The notes: generated by a model not told the origin, from the sequence alone. A stretch of DNA of 25,084 bases from an uncultured Ruminococcus sp. (GCA_910584195.1 CAJTYV010000033.1:1-25084); one strand, 5' to 3'; shown: positions 1-6,522, counted from the first letter of the stretch. Translations and numbers: made by a program.

Positions 1-506
1 AATCGTGGGTTTACTGTTCGGCAATATCTGTTTGTGCGGCCTCTGTCAATTTTCAGGCTTTCTATCAAAAGTTCCTCGTGAGCTGCCATGATATTTGCGA
101 GGTTTCTGAGGCTTTGTGGAGTGTGTCCTTTTGCACCGATGTGAACGTGGACTCCGCATCCGATTTCGTAGGAACTTTTTGCTCCGGCTTTTCTCAGTCG
201 GCGAACAAGCTCCTGCAAGGTTTCGATGTCGCTGTAATTCAAAATCGGTGTTACCAGTTCGCACTTTTCGCTGTCGGGGCCTGCAATGCTGACATCCTTT
301 TGGAATTTCCATTCTCTGCCCTGTGCATCCCAAGCACTCCATGTCTGGTAACCGTTGCGGCTTGCTGTATCTTTGAAATCGTCTGTTCCAAAGAACTCTG
401 CGGCGATTTTCGCAGCCCTGTTTCTGGTGATGTGGTTCATCTCGATTTCGACTCCCACCGTCTGGTTTTTCAGATTCTCAATCTGCTGTGCGGTCTTTGC
501 GTTCAT
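1..506 (-). CDS. Amidoligase-family protein (5' part; truncated by window edge)
   Basis: The 168 visible residues begin MNAKTAQQIENLKNQ and run off the left edge without a stop. The N-terminus has GVEIEMNHITRNRAAK (about residues 18-33), and a GCGVHVHIGAKG block lies at about 117-127. Paired acidic residues (E20, E22) and the HVH motif (H120, H122) match the glutamine-synthetase-like carboxylate-amine ligase fold called Amidoligase_2, which joins an amine to a carboxylate using ATP. The ATG at 506 is preceded by GGAGGAAAA at good spacing and by a predicted promoter at 564-592. In clostridial phages and conjugative elements this family often sits near the virulence-type protein found just upstream. 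The substrate is unknown. Domain assignment is fairly sure; the role in the phage is inference. Confidence 0.8.
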   Translation of the reverse strand, partial: MNAKTAQQIENLKNQTVGVEIEMNHITRNRAAKIAAEFFGTDDFKDTASRNGYQTWSAWDAQGREWKFQKDVSIAGPDSEKCELVTPILNYSDIETLQELVRRLRKAGAKSSYEIGCGVHVHIGAKGHTPQSLRNLANIMAAHEELLIESLKIDRGRTNRYCRTVNPR

Positions 507-563
507 TGTGTTTTCCTCCGTAATTTCGGTATTTTCGTGGGCTTTGCCCTTTCGTTGTATCAC

Positions 564-592
564 ATATTACCGCATAACGGAGGATATATCAA
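564..592 (-). promoter_or_regulatory. Predicted sigma-A promoter for the amidoligase gene
   Basis: On the minus strand, TTGATA (587-592) is separated by exactly 17 bases from TAATAT (564-569), leaving a leader of about 50 bases before the amidoligase ATG. The -10 and the following bases, TAATATGTGA, are identical to those of the promoter upstream of the neighbouring gene. Seen directly as consensus matches; activity is inferred. Confidence 0.5.
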
Positions 593-597
593 TACCA

Positions 598-1041
598 TTA
601 GTACACGATGAACGTACAGTAAGCATCTGTGTCGCTGTCCTGTTCAACCGTGAACCATGGGAAATCCACGGTCTTTTCAGTTACCTGAAATTCGAGGCTG
701 TCGGTTTTAAATGCCGATTTGAAAAGCTCTCCCTTATTCTCGATAATGCGTCTGACTCTGTTCAGCGTTCTTTCGCTGAGTGAATCCAGCGGCATCTGAA
801 CGATGAGCTTATCAGGTTCTGCATTGACTTCATAGTGGAATCCTGCGTTTGCCAATTCTGCGAGAATTTTCTCATCAACCATTTCAACAGTCAAAACCGA
901 GTCTTTATTCAGCATGAAATTTCCAATTTGATAGCTGAATGTCGGAGCACCGAGATACTGCACCGTATTTCCCGATATTTCAGCGATTTTTTGCGCCAGA
1001 GCTTTTCGCTGTGATTTTTCGATATTGAATTTGATTTCCAT
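598..1041 (-). CDS. Virulence-type conserved mobile-element protein, apparently C-terminally truncated
   Basis: The encoded protein is 147 residues. The start MEIKFNIEKSQRK at 1041 has AGGAGGTC seven bases upstream; a longer frame to 1089 has no ribosome site and is not used. The pattern of an N-terminal MEIKFN strand, then YLGAPTFSYQIGNFMLNKDSVL, and later VDFPWF resembles a clostridial phage/ICE family usually annotated only as 'virulence protein', of unknown biochemical function. From memory, relatives continue well past the FPWF motif with a further conserved helical part; here the protein ends after DAYCTFIVY, about 20 residues beyond it. The C-terminus therefore looks lost by frameshift or recombination. 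It lies between its own predicted promoter and the amidoligase gene. Family assignment is from recall and moderate. Confidence 0.65.
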   Translation of the reverse strand: MEIKFNIEKSQRKALAQKIAEISGNTVQYLGAPTFSYQIGNFMLNKDSVLTVEMVDEKILAELANAGFHYEVNAEPDKLIVQMPLDSLSERTLNRVRRIIENKGELFKSAFKTDSLEFQVTEKTVDFPWFTVEQDSDTDAYCTFIVY

Positions 1042-1089
1042 ATATGTGACCTCCTGTTTTCGCCGTCTCTGCGGTGTTTTCGTAGTCAC

Positions 1090-1118
1090 ATATTAACTCG
1101 TTCTGCACAGAATAGCAA
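1090..1118 (-). promoter_or_regulatory. Predicted sigma-A promoter for the virulence-type gene
   Basis: On the minus strand, TTGCTA (1113-1118), a 17-base spacer and TAATAT (1090-1095) precede the ATG at 1041 by about 45 bases. The -10 region TAATATGTGA repeats that of the amidoligase promoter. The -35/spacer contains GCTATTCTGTG (1106-1116), repeated exactly in the SLOG promoter. Confidence 0.45.
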
Positions 1119-1151
1119 GTGTAAGATATGACGAAATATCTGGATAAAATC

Positions 1152-1261
1152 TGTTATAATTCTACTTGATAATTTTATGTGAATTTGGAAGATAACATAA
1201 TATCAGTCCGTTCACAATATGCTGCATGGAGCTGCCAGAAATGGCAGCCTTTTTATTTTTT
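1152..1261 (+). ncRNA. Candidate small RNA (promoter -10 to terminator) on the plus strand
   Basis: A plus-strand extended -10 (TGTTATAAT, 1152-1160) would start a transcript near 1167. The transcript would contain a TTATGT/ACATAA stem (1175-1180 with 1195-1200) and end at a hairpin with a U-run at 1231-1261, about 95 nt in total. No coding frame with a ribosome site fits it. Its 3' end overlaps the last codons of the SLOG gene in antisense. There is no good -35 match, so this is a candidate only. Confidence 0.3.
1231..1261 (+). terminator. Rho-independent terminator, plus strand
   Basis: GCTGCC (1231-1236), six-base loop, GGCAGC (1243-1248), then on the plus strand C, five T, A and six T. 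The T-run lies only on the plus-strand 3' side, so it does not serve the minus-strand SLOG gene that ends inside it. Confidence 0.55.
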
Positions 1262-1594
1262 AGGCTTATAAAGATACACTCTGATTGGAACGCCTTGCTT
1301 TTGGCAGTTGTCAATGACATATTTCGTACCGTGTGATTTCCCGTCCCAGAACGCAAGCACAAGATCAACATAGACGATAATTTCGAGATTCCGTTTCAGC
1401 GGAGCGCCTCTTCCGTAGCGAGTGTAGTCGGGCAGAAATTCCGTCAGCGGAATATTGTGTGCCTGAGCATATTCCCTTGCGCAGGTATCTACACCTCTTG
1501 CACCGCCGCTGACGATTTCTGTCACATTTTCCGGAAGGAAGTTTTCCAATCCAATCACTCCCAGATTTCTTGAACCGATAATTGCCACTTTCAT
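1253..1594 (-). CDS. SLOG-family (DUF2493/YspA-like) nucleotide-binding protein
   Basis: A 113-residue protein beginning MKVAIIGSRNLG. The Rossmann-like start is followed by EIVSGGARGVDTCAREYA (about 27-44) and a C-terminal strand-helix unit. GSR near the N-terminus and SGGARGVD are the hallmark motifs of the SLOG/DprA-like superfamily, which binds nucleotides or nucleotide-derived ligands. The length is that of a stand-alone SLOG domain. The ATG at 1594 has AAGGACGG about eight bases upstream. The gene is divergent from the RHH gene across a short intergenic region with a 23-bp palindrome, suggesting joint regulation. Small SLOG proteins are common in phages and ICEs; the ligand here is unknown. 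Confidence 0.8.
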   Translation of the reverse strand: MKVAIIGSRNLGVIGLENFLPENVTEIVSGGARGVDTCAREYAQAHNIPLTEFLPDYTRYGRGAPLKRNLEIIVYVDLVLAFWDGKSHGTKYVIDNCQKQGVPIRVYLYKPKK

Positions 1595-1621
1595 ATTTCA
1601 ATCCGTCCTTTTCTGAAATTT

Positions 1622-1644
1622 TATAGATATACTGTATATCTATA
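1622..1644. promoter_or_regulatory. 23-bp perfect palindrome, candidate operator between divergent genes
   Basis: TATAGATATAC, a single central T, and its exact reverse complement form an 11+1+11 palindrome. It overlaps the expected transcription start of the SLOG promoter (1651-1679) and lies upstream of the RHH gene. Ribbon-helix-helix dimers bind symmetric sites, so autoregulation by the adjacent RHH protein is a natural inference. Confidence 0.5.
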
Positions 1645-1650
1645 CTATGC

Positions 1651-1679
1651 ATTATACCACAGAATAGCTGTAAAATAAA
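1651..1679 (-). promoter_or_regulatory. Predicted extended -10 promoter for the SLOG gene
   Basis: On the minus strand, TGG-TATAAT (1651-1659) is an extended -10, with a weak TTTATT -35 (1674-1679) at 17-base spacing. The spacer holds GCTATTCTGTG (1658-1668), an exact 11-base copy of 1106-1116. The start of transcription would fall at the edge of the 1622-1644 palindrome. Confidence 0.45.
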
Positions 1680-1681
1680 CA

Positions 1682-1687
1682 TATAAT
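1682..1687 (+). promoter_or_regulatory. Possible -10 element for the RHH gene
   Basis: TATAAT on the plus strand sits 24 bases before the ATG at 1711 and just before the GGAG ribosome site. No convincing -35 lies at 16-18 bases, so the promoter may be weak or need activation. Confidence 0.3.
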
Positions 1688-1710
1688 ACATTCAGAAAAG
1701 GAGTTTATTT

Positions 1711-1914
1711 ATGGCTACGAAAAGTGTATCAATCCGATTTGAAGAGGAGATGCTGAAGAAAATCAGTTATATTGCAGAGTATGAGGGACGTTCTGTCAAC
1801 AGCGAGGTGCTGTGCCTTGTTCGTGACCGCATTCTTGCATTTGAGCGGGAACATGGAAAAATTGAGGGAACAATCAGCCCTGATCTGAACGTGAAGCCAT
1901 CCAAAAAAGATTAA
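1711..1914 (+). CDS. Ribbon-helix-helix (Arc-type) DNA-binding protein
   Basis: A 67-residue protein and the only well-supported plus-strand gene in the window. It starts MATKSVSIRFEEEMLKKISYIAE, an N-terminal beta strand (SVSIRF) followed by two helices with GRSVNSEVLCLVRDRI. This is the arrangement of Arc/MetJ-type ribbon-helix-helix repressors, in which strand residues of a dimer enter the major groove. The ribosome site AAAAGGAG is well placed. The upstream region carries a perfect 23-bp palindrome, a likely binding site. The stop overlaps the stop of the converging minus-strand gene by a few bases. No toxin partner is adjacent, so it is more likely a phage or plasmid-type regulator than an antitoxin. 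Confidence 0.8.
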   Translation: MATKSVSIRFEEEMLKKISYIAEYEGRSVNSEVLCLVRDRILAFEREHGKIEGTISPDLNVKPSKKD

Positions 1915-3395
1915 TCATCCGGTTTAATATCTGTCTGTTCACAATTCGCTCCCAGATTGGCGTAATAGGCGATTCCTGCAAGCACAAACCATGCATTGCC
2001 GACGTATACGCCGTTGCCCCACATTTTATAAGCAGCAGAATCGGAATACGGATTTTTCAGCCATTTTTCCACCTGTTTACGGCTTTTCGGCTTGGTGGAT
2101 TTTCCCATAGCCTTGCGATGAGTTTCAAAAACATCATACCACCAGTCAATTTCTTCCTCGATCGGATTTTCAGTTTCGAGACCATCGCACCACCACGTGG
2201 GCATACCCTGCAGCAATGCACATTCCTGCGGAGTTAAACGGCGAACGATGTACTCAATTTCTGGGGTGCTGTCGTTCACAAGAGCTGGATCTTTGTAGTC
2301 GGAAGCCACGAGAGTATTCGCTTTTTCCTTTTCGGCGGCTGTATGGTAGGAACTTTTGCTTGTGGAGTATCTGGGATGAGCAATGCCGCCTGCACCTGAC
2401 GCAACAAGTGTGGGTGACTTTTCTTCCTCGATTTGAAAACTGAAACGGGCATTGTACCCCTGATTCATGGCAGGTCTGCCGATTCCGTAGGAAACTGCAT
2501 GATGCTCCGTACAGTTCAAGGTGTACATTGTATCGGATTCCTTGTACCCGTTACCATGATGTGAAGGTCGTGAACCATTGCCTTCAACAACAACGATTCC
2601 ACCTTGATTTTTTGATGCCGATTGATTGCTTGTATCAATAGTTCTTGCTGTATCAGCTTCATAAAATCCGCTGTTGGGATTATCGGACATCATGGAGTTA
2701 CTATGCTTGGAGCAGATTCCGTAAGCTTTCGGAACGAAAAGTGTCTGGTCATTATTGCAGGACAGTGTTGCAGATTTGTCTTCTTGTATCAACGCTCCCT
2801 TACCGCCAGAACCGCCGCCGCAGCGGATTTTCAGGGTAGCAGGAACAACGCCTGCACGAAGCGTCGGAGAAGTTTCTTCTTCAAATCCGATGCCACGAGC
2901 CTTTGCCGAATGCTCCGTGCAGAAACCAGCCGATTCCACCACAAACGGCTGATTATTGCCGCCTGTTCCATACGATGCTGATATTGTTTCAGCAACTTCA
3001 ACAGGTCCCTTGAAACGTGTATCTTGTCCGTGATTAGAAAAGACTAAGCCTGCGCTTGGCGTTCCAGAGCAATGTATATTTTGTTCCAACTGAGTTGCCC
3101 ACTCAAGATTTTGTACAGAGTTATCTGTTTTATCTTCATTTATGTGATTTACAGTTGGTTTGTTTTCAGGATTTGCAATAAAAGCAATCGCAACCAATCT
3201 ATGGATAAAGCATTCTTCTCGATACCCGTTTTCGCATAAAGATACTCTCAAATATCCTTTTTGAGTTAGTTTAGGAGTCAAAAATTGGGAAGAGTATGTG
3301 CTCCATACTCTTCCCATATTACTTATCAAGTAGCGATTTGGAAATTGTGCAACAGGTTTCCATTCTTCTTTTTCAAGTGGTATAAAATCCGCCAT
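1911..3395 (-). CDS. Chimera: NUMOD4-HNH homing endonuclease fused to the C-terminal part of a phage cytosine-5 DNA methyltransferase
   Basis: A 494-residue frame starting MADFIPLEKEEW at 3395, with AAAGGAGG just upstream; the longer frame to 3446 is rejected because it reads through the methyltransferase fragment in another frame. Residues 11-60 match NUMOD4 (EWKPV...YLISNMGRV) and 65-108 an HNH_3 nuclease (HRLVAIAF, NHINEDKTDNSVQNLEW). From about 115 to the end it matches the variable and C-terminal region of phage-type Dcm enzymes: SNHGQDTRFKGPVEVAETISASYGTGG, RRLTPQECALLQGMP (motif IX, 386-399) and YKMWGNGV (motif X). Catalytic motifs I, IV (PCQ) and VI (ENV) are absent, so it cannot methylate alone. 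A 19-residue N-terminal piece of the same methyltransferase lies just upstream. The HNH half may be active. Confidence 0.8.
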   Translation of the reverse strand: MADFIPLEKEEWKPVAQFPNRYLISNMGRVWSTYSSQFLTPKLTQKGYLRVSLCENGYREECFIHRLVAIAFIANPENKPTVNHINEDKTDNSVQNLEWATQLEQNIHCSGTPSAGLVFSNHGQDTRFKGPVEVAETISASYGTGGNNQPFVVESAGFCTEHSAKARGIGFEEETSPTLRAGVVPATLKIRCGGGSGGKGALIQEDKSATLSCNNDQTLFVPKAYGICSKHSNSMMSDNPNSGFYEADTARTIDTSNQSASKNQGGIVVVEGNGSRPSHHGNGYKESDTMYTLNCTEHHAVSYGIGRPAMNQGYNARFSFQIEEEKSPTLVASGAGGIAHPRYSTSKSSYHTAAEKEKANTLVASDYKDPALVNDSTPEIEYIVRRLTPQECALLQGMPTWWCDGLETENPIEEEIDWWYDVFETHRKAMGKSTKPKSRKQVEKWLKNPYSDSAAYKMWGNGVYVGNAWFVLAGIAYYANLGANCEQTDIKPDD

Positions 3396-3408
3396 TGAAA
3401 ATCCTCCT

Positions 3409-3468
3409 TTATAACCATATTCCTGGACCGTCAAATAGACTGCCAAGCGTTAATGTTCTATTTTTCAT
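3409..3468 (-). pseudogene. N-terminal fragment of the cytosine-5 DNA methyltransferase
   Basis: The frame begins MKNRTLTLGSLFDGPGIWL and stops after 19 residues. LTLGSLFDG is the S-adenosylmethionine-binding motif I that opens phage Dcm-type enzymes, where GSGGF normally follows. Here the match breaks after SLFDG, and the HNH gene starts 14 bases past the stop. GAGGAG precedes the ATG at 3468, overlapping the end of the upstream gene, so the original start context is intact. The middle of the enzyme (recalled relatives suggest over 200 residues) is missing. Confidence 0.75.
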
Positions 3469-3682
3469 CTGCAGTCTCCTCTGTCGCATTTTTGCAAAGT
3501 GAAAGAAAATCGTTTTTGATGATTGTTTTTTTGTATTGTTCGATAACAGCAGGAATTTCGTGTGAATACACAGGTCTGCCGATGATACCGGAAAGATAGT
3601 CGTAAAGGTACGAAAGGTCATTGCCGTTTAGCATCGTTACATCTGTGTATGCTGTAATGACTGCACATTCACGTTTTGTCAT
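3458..3682 (-). CDS. Small conserved phage protein (DUF7736-like)
   Basis: A 74-residue protein starting MTKRECAVITAYTDVTMLNGNDLSYLYDYL and containing GRPVYSHEIP. Short proteins beginning MTKRECA...AYT with a GRPVYTHE-type motif recur next to DNA methyltransferases in clostridial prophages; their function is unknown. The ATG at 3682 has GGAGG six bases upstream. The gene overlaps the end of the PP-loop gene by 14 bases, and its own end overlaps the start of the methyltransferase fragment, so all three were one translational unit. It is acidic to neutral with no membrane segment. The DUF number is from recall and less certain than the phage origin. Confidence 0.65.
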   Translation of the reverse strand: MTKRECAVITAYTDVTMLNGNDLSYLYDYLSGIIGRPVYSHEIPAVIEQYKKTIIKNDFLSLCKNATEETADEK

Positions 3683-4493
3683 CAGCAGCCTCCAATCTCT
3701 GCTTCAGAGCAGTAAAAAACGCCTTGTTTCTGACTGGAATACCTTTTGCAAGGCATTCATTTTCAAAAGCAAAGCGTATTTCCAGTTGTTTTACAGAATA
3801 ATCCGCACGATATTTCCGCCATGTCATCTCATCATAGTGACGGAGTTTTGCCCAAAGTTCAGGATAAAACTCCCACAGCTTTCGGAGTTCCGACAGCGAT
3901 TGCAGCGGACAAAGCCAGCAGCTTACACGCCTGAATCTGTCATACAAGCCGTTCCAATCAAAACCACGTTCATAGCAATATTTCAGACAATTGGCTTCTG
4001 TCATGTTCCACTCCACAAGCGGGTGAATACACTCAGAACGCTGATTGTTTTTTCGTTCAAGGCGGTATTTTTCATCAGCAGCAATGCCGACATACTGACG
4101 GATATCATACTTTTCACGAAGACTGCGGAGAAATTGCTCTCGTGGCTGATCTTTCAGACGATTGGTACACCACCGCATTTTCGGTCCCATCCAGCCGTAG
4201 CCGTTGTAATCCTTACCGAATAAAGCACGGAATTTTTCAGGATTTCCACGCTTTATCAGGGCTTCGGAAAAATAGTATTCAAAGCTGTGTTCTGCTTTGA
4301 TTCTTGTAATCGGTCTGCCGATGTGTTTTTCCAGTTTATCAATATGTGCGTACATATCGGAGAATTCAAGTCCTGTATCGCAAAACAGAATCATATCAAC
4401 CGGACGATTTTCTTCAAGCAATCGGAGTAACATGGCTGAGGAATCTTTTCCGCCAGACAGTGAGCATACGAAAAAAGGCGGTTTATTCTCCAT
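3669..4493 (-). CDS. PP-loop ATPase, PAPS-reductase-like (phage type)
   Basis: The protein has 274 residues, starting MENKPPFFVCSLSGGKDSS at 4493 with AAAGGAGG six bases upstream. SLSGGKDS (11-18) is the PP-loop pyrophosphate-binding motif of ATP pyrophosphatases and PAPS reductases. Further family features are ILFCDTGLEF (36-44), RWCTNRLK (107-114) and a CWLC pair (192-195), which with C109 could form an iron-sulfur or zinc site. Cellular PAPS reductases act in sulfate assimilation, but phage copies beside methyltransferases are more plausibly linked to nucleic-acid thiolation or modification, as in DndC-type proteins. It overlaps the end of the ParB-methyltransferase gene by 11 bases and the start of the following small gene by 14. 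The specific reaction is not established. Confidence 0.8.
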   Translation of the reverse strand: MENKPPFFVCSLSGGKDSSAMLLRLLEENRPVDMILFCDTGLEFSDMYAHIDKLEKHIGRPITRIKAEHSFEYYFSEALIKRGNPEKFRALFGKDYNGYGWMGPKMRWCTNRLKDQPREQFLRSLREKYDIRQYVGIAADEKYRLERKNNQRSECIHPLVEWNMTEANCLKYCYERGFDWNGLYDRFRRVSCWLCPLQSLSELRKLWEFYPELWAKLRHYDEMTWRKYRADYSVKQLEIRFAFENECLAKGIPVRNKAFFTALKQRLEAADDKT

Positions 4494-5745
4494 TCTGCTC
4501 CTCCTTTGGAACATCTGCATAGTCAATCCGCTGACCGTCACGCATCAGATACACATCATCAGACCTGCCGTCATGCAGCTTGATGTATCTTTCAACAGCA
4601 ACATCCACAAATTTCGGTTCAAGTTCCACACCATAGCAGATACGGTCAAGCTGTTCACAGGCGACGAGCGTAGAAGCCGAGCCAAGAAATCCGTCAAGAA
4701 CAAGTCCATTACTCTGCGTACATTGCTGAATGAGATAAGCAATCAACGGAACAGGCTTGCTTGACGGGTGACCGCAGCCGTCCTCTTTGCTGTTTTTGAT
4801 ACGATCAAACTCAAATACTGTTTTCTGCTTCTGGTCGCCGTACCAGATGTGCTTGCCGTCCTTACGCCATCCCCAGATGATTGGTTCATGAATGTATTTC
4901 CAGTCGGTTCGAGTAAGGACAAGCCTGTCTTTCTTCCAAACAAGTCCGGCACCGACTTTGAACCCTGCATCTTCATAAGCGTCATGGAATACACGAGCCT
5001 TGCTTGTTGCATAGAAAACGTAGATGCTTGCATCCTTTGCCATAGCATCGTGAAATCTCTCGAAGGCAGATTTCAGGAATGCATAGCCTTTTTCATCGTC
5101 AAGGTCATCATTTTTGATTTTACCTGATGTGCTTTCGAGATTGACGAGGTACGGTGGATCTGTACACACAAGATTAACTTTCGTATCACCGAGCAGAGCA
5201 GCATAGGTTTCCGGCAAAGTCGAATCACCGCAGATGACTGTATGTCTGCCAAGATGCCAGGTATCGCCGAACTGCGAGAAACATGGCTTTTCCAGTTCTG
5301 CATCCACATCAAAATCATCCTGCTGTGTGTCTTCGTCTGATGCAAATAAGTCTGCCAGTTCCTTTTCATCAAATCCAGTAAGACCGAGGTCAAAACCAAG
5401 ATTCTGTAATTCTTCCATTTCGACAGCAAGCAAAGCATCGTCCCATCCGGCATCAAGAGCCATTCTGTTATCGGCGAGAATATATGCTTTTTTCTGTGCT
5501 TCGGTAAGATGGTCAGCGTACACACAAGGAACTTCTGCAATGCCTTCTTCTTTCGCAGCAGTTACACGCCCGTGACCGCAGAGAATGTTATTTTCACGGT
5601 CAATAATAACAGGATTCACAAATCCAAATTCACGAAGGGAAGAACGAAGTTTCAGAATCTGTTCCTTGTTATGTGTTCTGGCGTTGTTGGCATATGGAAT
5701 GAGCTTGTCAATATTCACAAGCTGAAAATCTGTTGTTGTTTTCAT
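4483..5745 (-). CDS. ParB-like nuclease domain fused to an adenine-N6/cytosine-N4 DNA methyltransferase
   Basis: A 420-residue protein in two parts. Residues 1-130 are ParB/Srx-like: IDKLIPYANNARTH (12-25), GFVNPVIID (41-49), ILCGHGRVTAAKE (54-66). Residues 155-400 form an N6/N4 methyltransferase with CTDPPYLVN (catalytic DPPY, 196-199), HPSSKPVPL (326-334) and the SAM-binding FLGSAST (353-359), giving the permuted motif IV-then-I order of beta-type enzymes. The second Gly of the usual FxGSGST is Ala here, a mild variation. It would methylate phage DNA, protecting it from host restriction. The ATG at 5745 shares its A with the TAA of the preceding small gene and has CGGAGGG seven bases upstream. 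The family is common in Firmicute prophages near terminase. Confidence 0.9.
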   Translation of the reverse strand: MKTTTDFQLVNIDKLIPYANNARTHNKEQILKLRSSLREFGFVNPVIIDRENNILCGHGRVTAAKEEGIAEVPCVYADHLTEAQKKAYILADNRMALDAGWDDALLAVEMEELQNLGFDLGLTGFDEKELADLFASDEDTQQDDFDVDAELEKPCFSQFGDTWHLGRHTVICGDSTLPETYAALLGDTKVNLVCTDPPYLVNLESTSGKIKNDDLDDEKGYAFLKSAFERFHDAMAKDASIYVFYATSKARVFHDAYEDAGFKVGAGLVWKKDRLVLTRTDWKYIHEPIIWGWRKDGKHIWYGDQKQKTVFEFDRIKNSKEDGCGHPSSKPVPLIAYLIQQCTQSNGLVLDGFLGSASTLVACEQLDRICYGVELEPKFVDVAVERYIKLHDGRSDDVYLMRDGQRIDYADVPKEEQNGE

Positions 5746-5906
5746 TAACCAGCCCTCCGATGCAAGATTTTCTGGAGTCCCTTCCGGGCATCCATAACAT
5801 GACCTTTGACCGCTTGACCTTTCAATGTGCGGTACTGTTGTTGGGTGAGATGCTGACGACTGTTTTTTAAGTCACGCCAGAATTGTGTATCTGTGTTTGC
5901 TTTCAT
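5745..5906 (-). CDS. Small basic phage protein, 53 residues
   Basis: The frame begins MKANTDTQFWRDLKNSRQHL and ends RRAG, with its TAA overlapping the ATG of the ParB-methyltransferase gene (TAATG). GAGG precedes the ATG at 5906. It is rich in Lys, Arg and Gln and predicted helical, suggesting nucleic-acid binding or a structural role. It sits seven bases after the terminase small subunit, in the same operon. Similar short QQQYRTLKGQ-type proteins occur after terS in clostridial phages (recall only). No function can be assigned. Confidence 0.65.
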   Translation of the reverse strand: MKANTDTQFWRDLKNSRQHLTQQQYRTLKGQAVKGHVMDARKGLQKILHRRAG

Positions 5907-5913
5907 AAGATCC

Positions 5914-6438
5914 TCACTTTCTGCTTCGGAGCAATTTTTCCATCATATCTTCATTCGGATTACCCTGAAATTCCACGCTGCAATTCTCTCGGACGATTTG
6001 AAAAATCTGATTCCAGATTTGGTTTGCTTGTTTCATATAGTTCTGTGACATTGCAACGTAGGGAGAAGCTATTGCAGCTCCCGTTGTCGGATGTTTGGAA
6101 ATATATCCGTACTTTGTGACAATCTGCTCACAGTGTATCCAGCGAGAAATGCTCATTGCATACTGTTCCACAAGCTGACGGCTGACGATTTTTTCACAGG
6201 AACGCTCCTTCAGCCATTGGTACGTTTCGGTATACACCTCATCAGCGAGAAGTTTTGTACCGTCACGCTGTAACTCCTGCATAAACTCACGCACAGGAGG
6301 AACGTCAGCAGATTCTATTTCCGCAGGCTGCATCATGACTTCCGCCGTTTTTCCTTCTGCAATCTTCTGAGCAAGTGCTTTTTTGGGTCGTCCTGCACCC
6401 GGTCTTGCACCGCCACGATTTGTACCGTCTTTTGCCAT
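5914..6438 (-). CDS. Phage terminase small subunit (P27-like)
   Basis: A 174-residue protein with a basic Gly-rich N-terminus, GGARPGAGRPKK (about 9-20), typical of P27-family small terminases. It is followed by a helical body (VSRQLVEQYAMSISRWIHCEQI) and a C-terminal region with YMKQANQIWNQIFQIV. The small subunit recognises the packaging site and brings the large subunit to phage DNA. The ATG at 6438 has AAGGAGGTG at ideal spacing. An HNH nuclease gene lies upstream, the arrangement typical of cos-type tailed phages. The large subunit is not in this window and would be expected beyond the left edge, past the modification block. Confidence 0.85.
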   Translation of the reverse strand: MAKDGTNRGGARPGAGRPKKALAQKIAEGKTAEVMMQPAEIESADVPPVREFMQELQRDGTKLLADEVYTETYQWLKERSCEKIVSRQLVEQYAMSISRWIHCEQIVTKYGYISKHPTTGAAIASPYVAMSQNYMKQANQIWNQIFQIVRENCSVEFQGNPNEDMMEKLLRSRK

Positions 6439-6496
6439 GATGCACCTCCTTCCTGAAAATTCAAACTAAAATCAAACATCAGCGTAAAATGGACAT

Positions 6497-6522
6497 AAAA
6501 AATCCCGGCTGAAAAGTCGGGA
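6497..6522 (-). terminator. Rho-independent terminator after the HNH gene
   Basis: TCCCGGCT (6503-6510), a GAAA loop and AGTCGGGA (6515-6522) form an eight-pair stem with one G-T pair. On the minus strand it is followed by six T (6502-6497). It would end transcription from the early region before the terminase small subunit. Confidence 0.7.

Noticed and set aside
78..783. Two overlapping plus-strand open frames of 177 and 142 codons
   Set aside because: They lie opposite the amidoligase frame, have no ribosome sites and show the biased composition of antisense shadows.
3396..3446. Extension of the HNH chimera to an ATG at 3446 (MAVYLTVQEYGYKGG)
   Set aside because: It reads through the methyltransferase fragment in another frame and would include the AAAGGAGG ribosome site of the real start at 3395.
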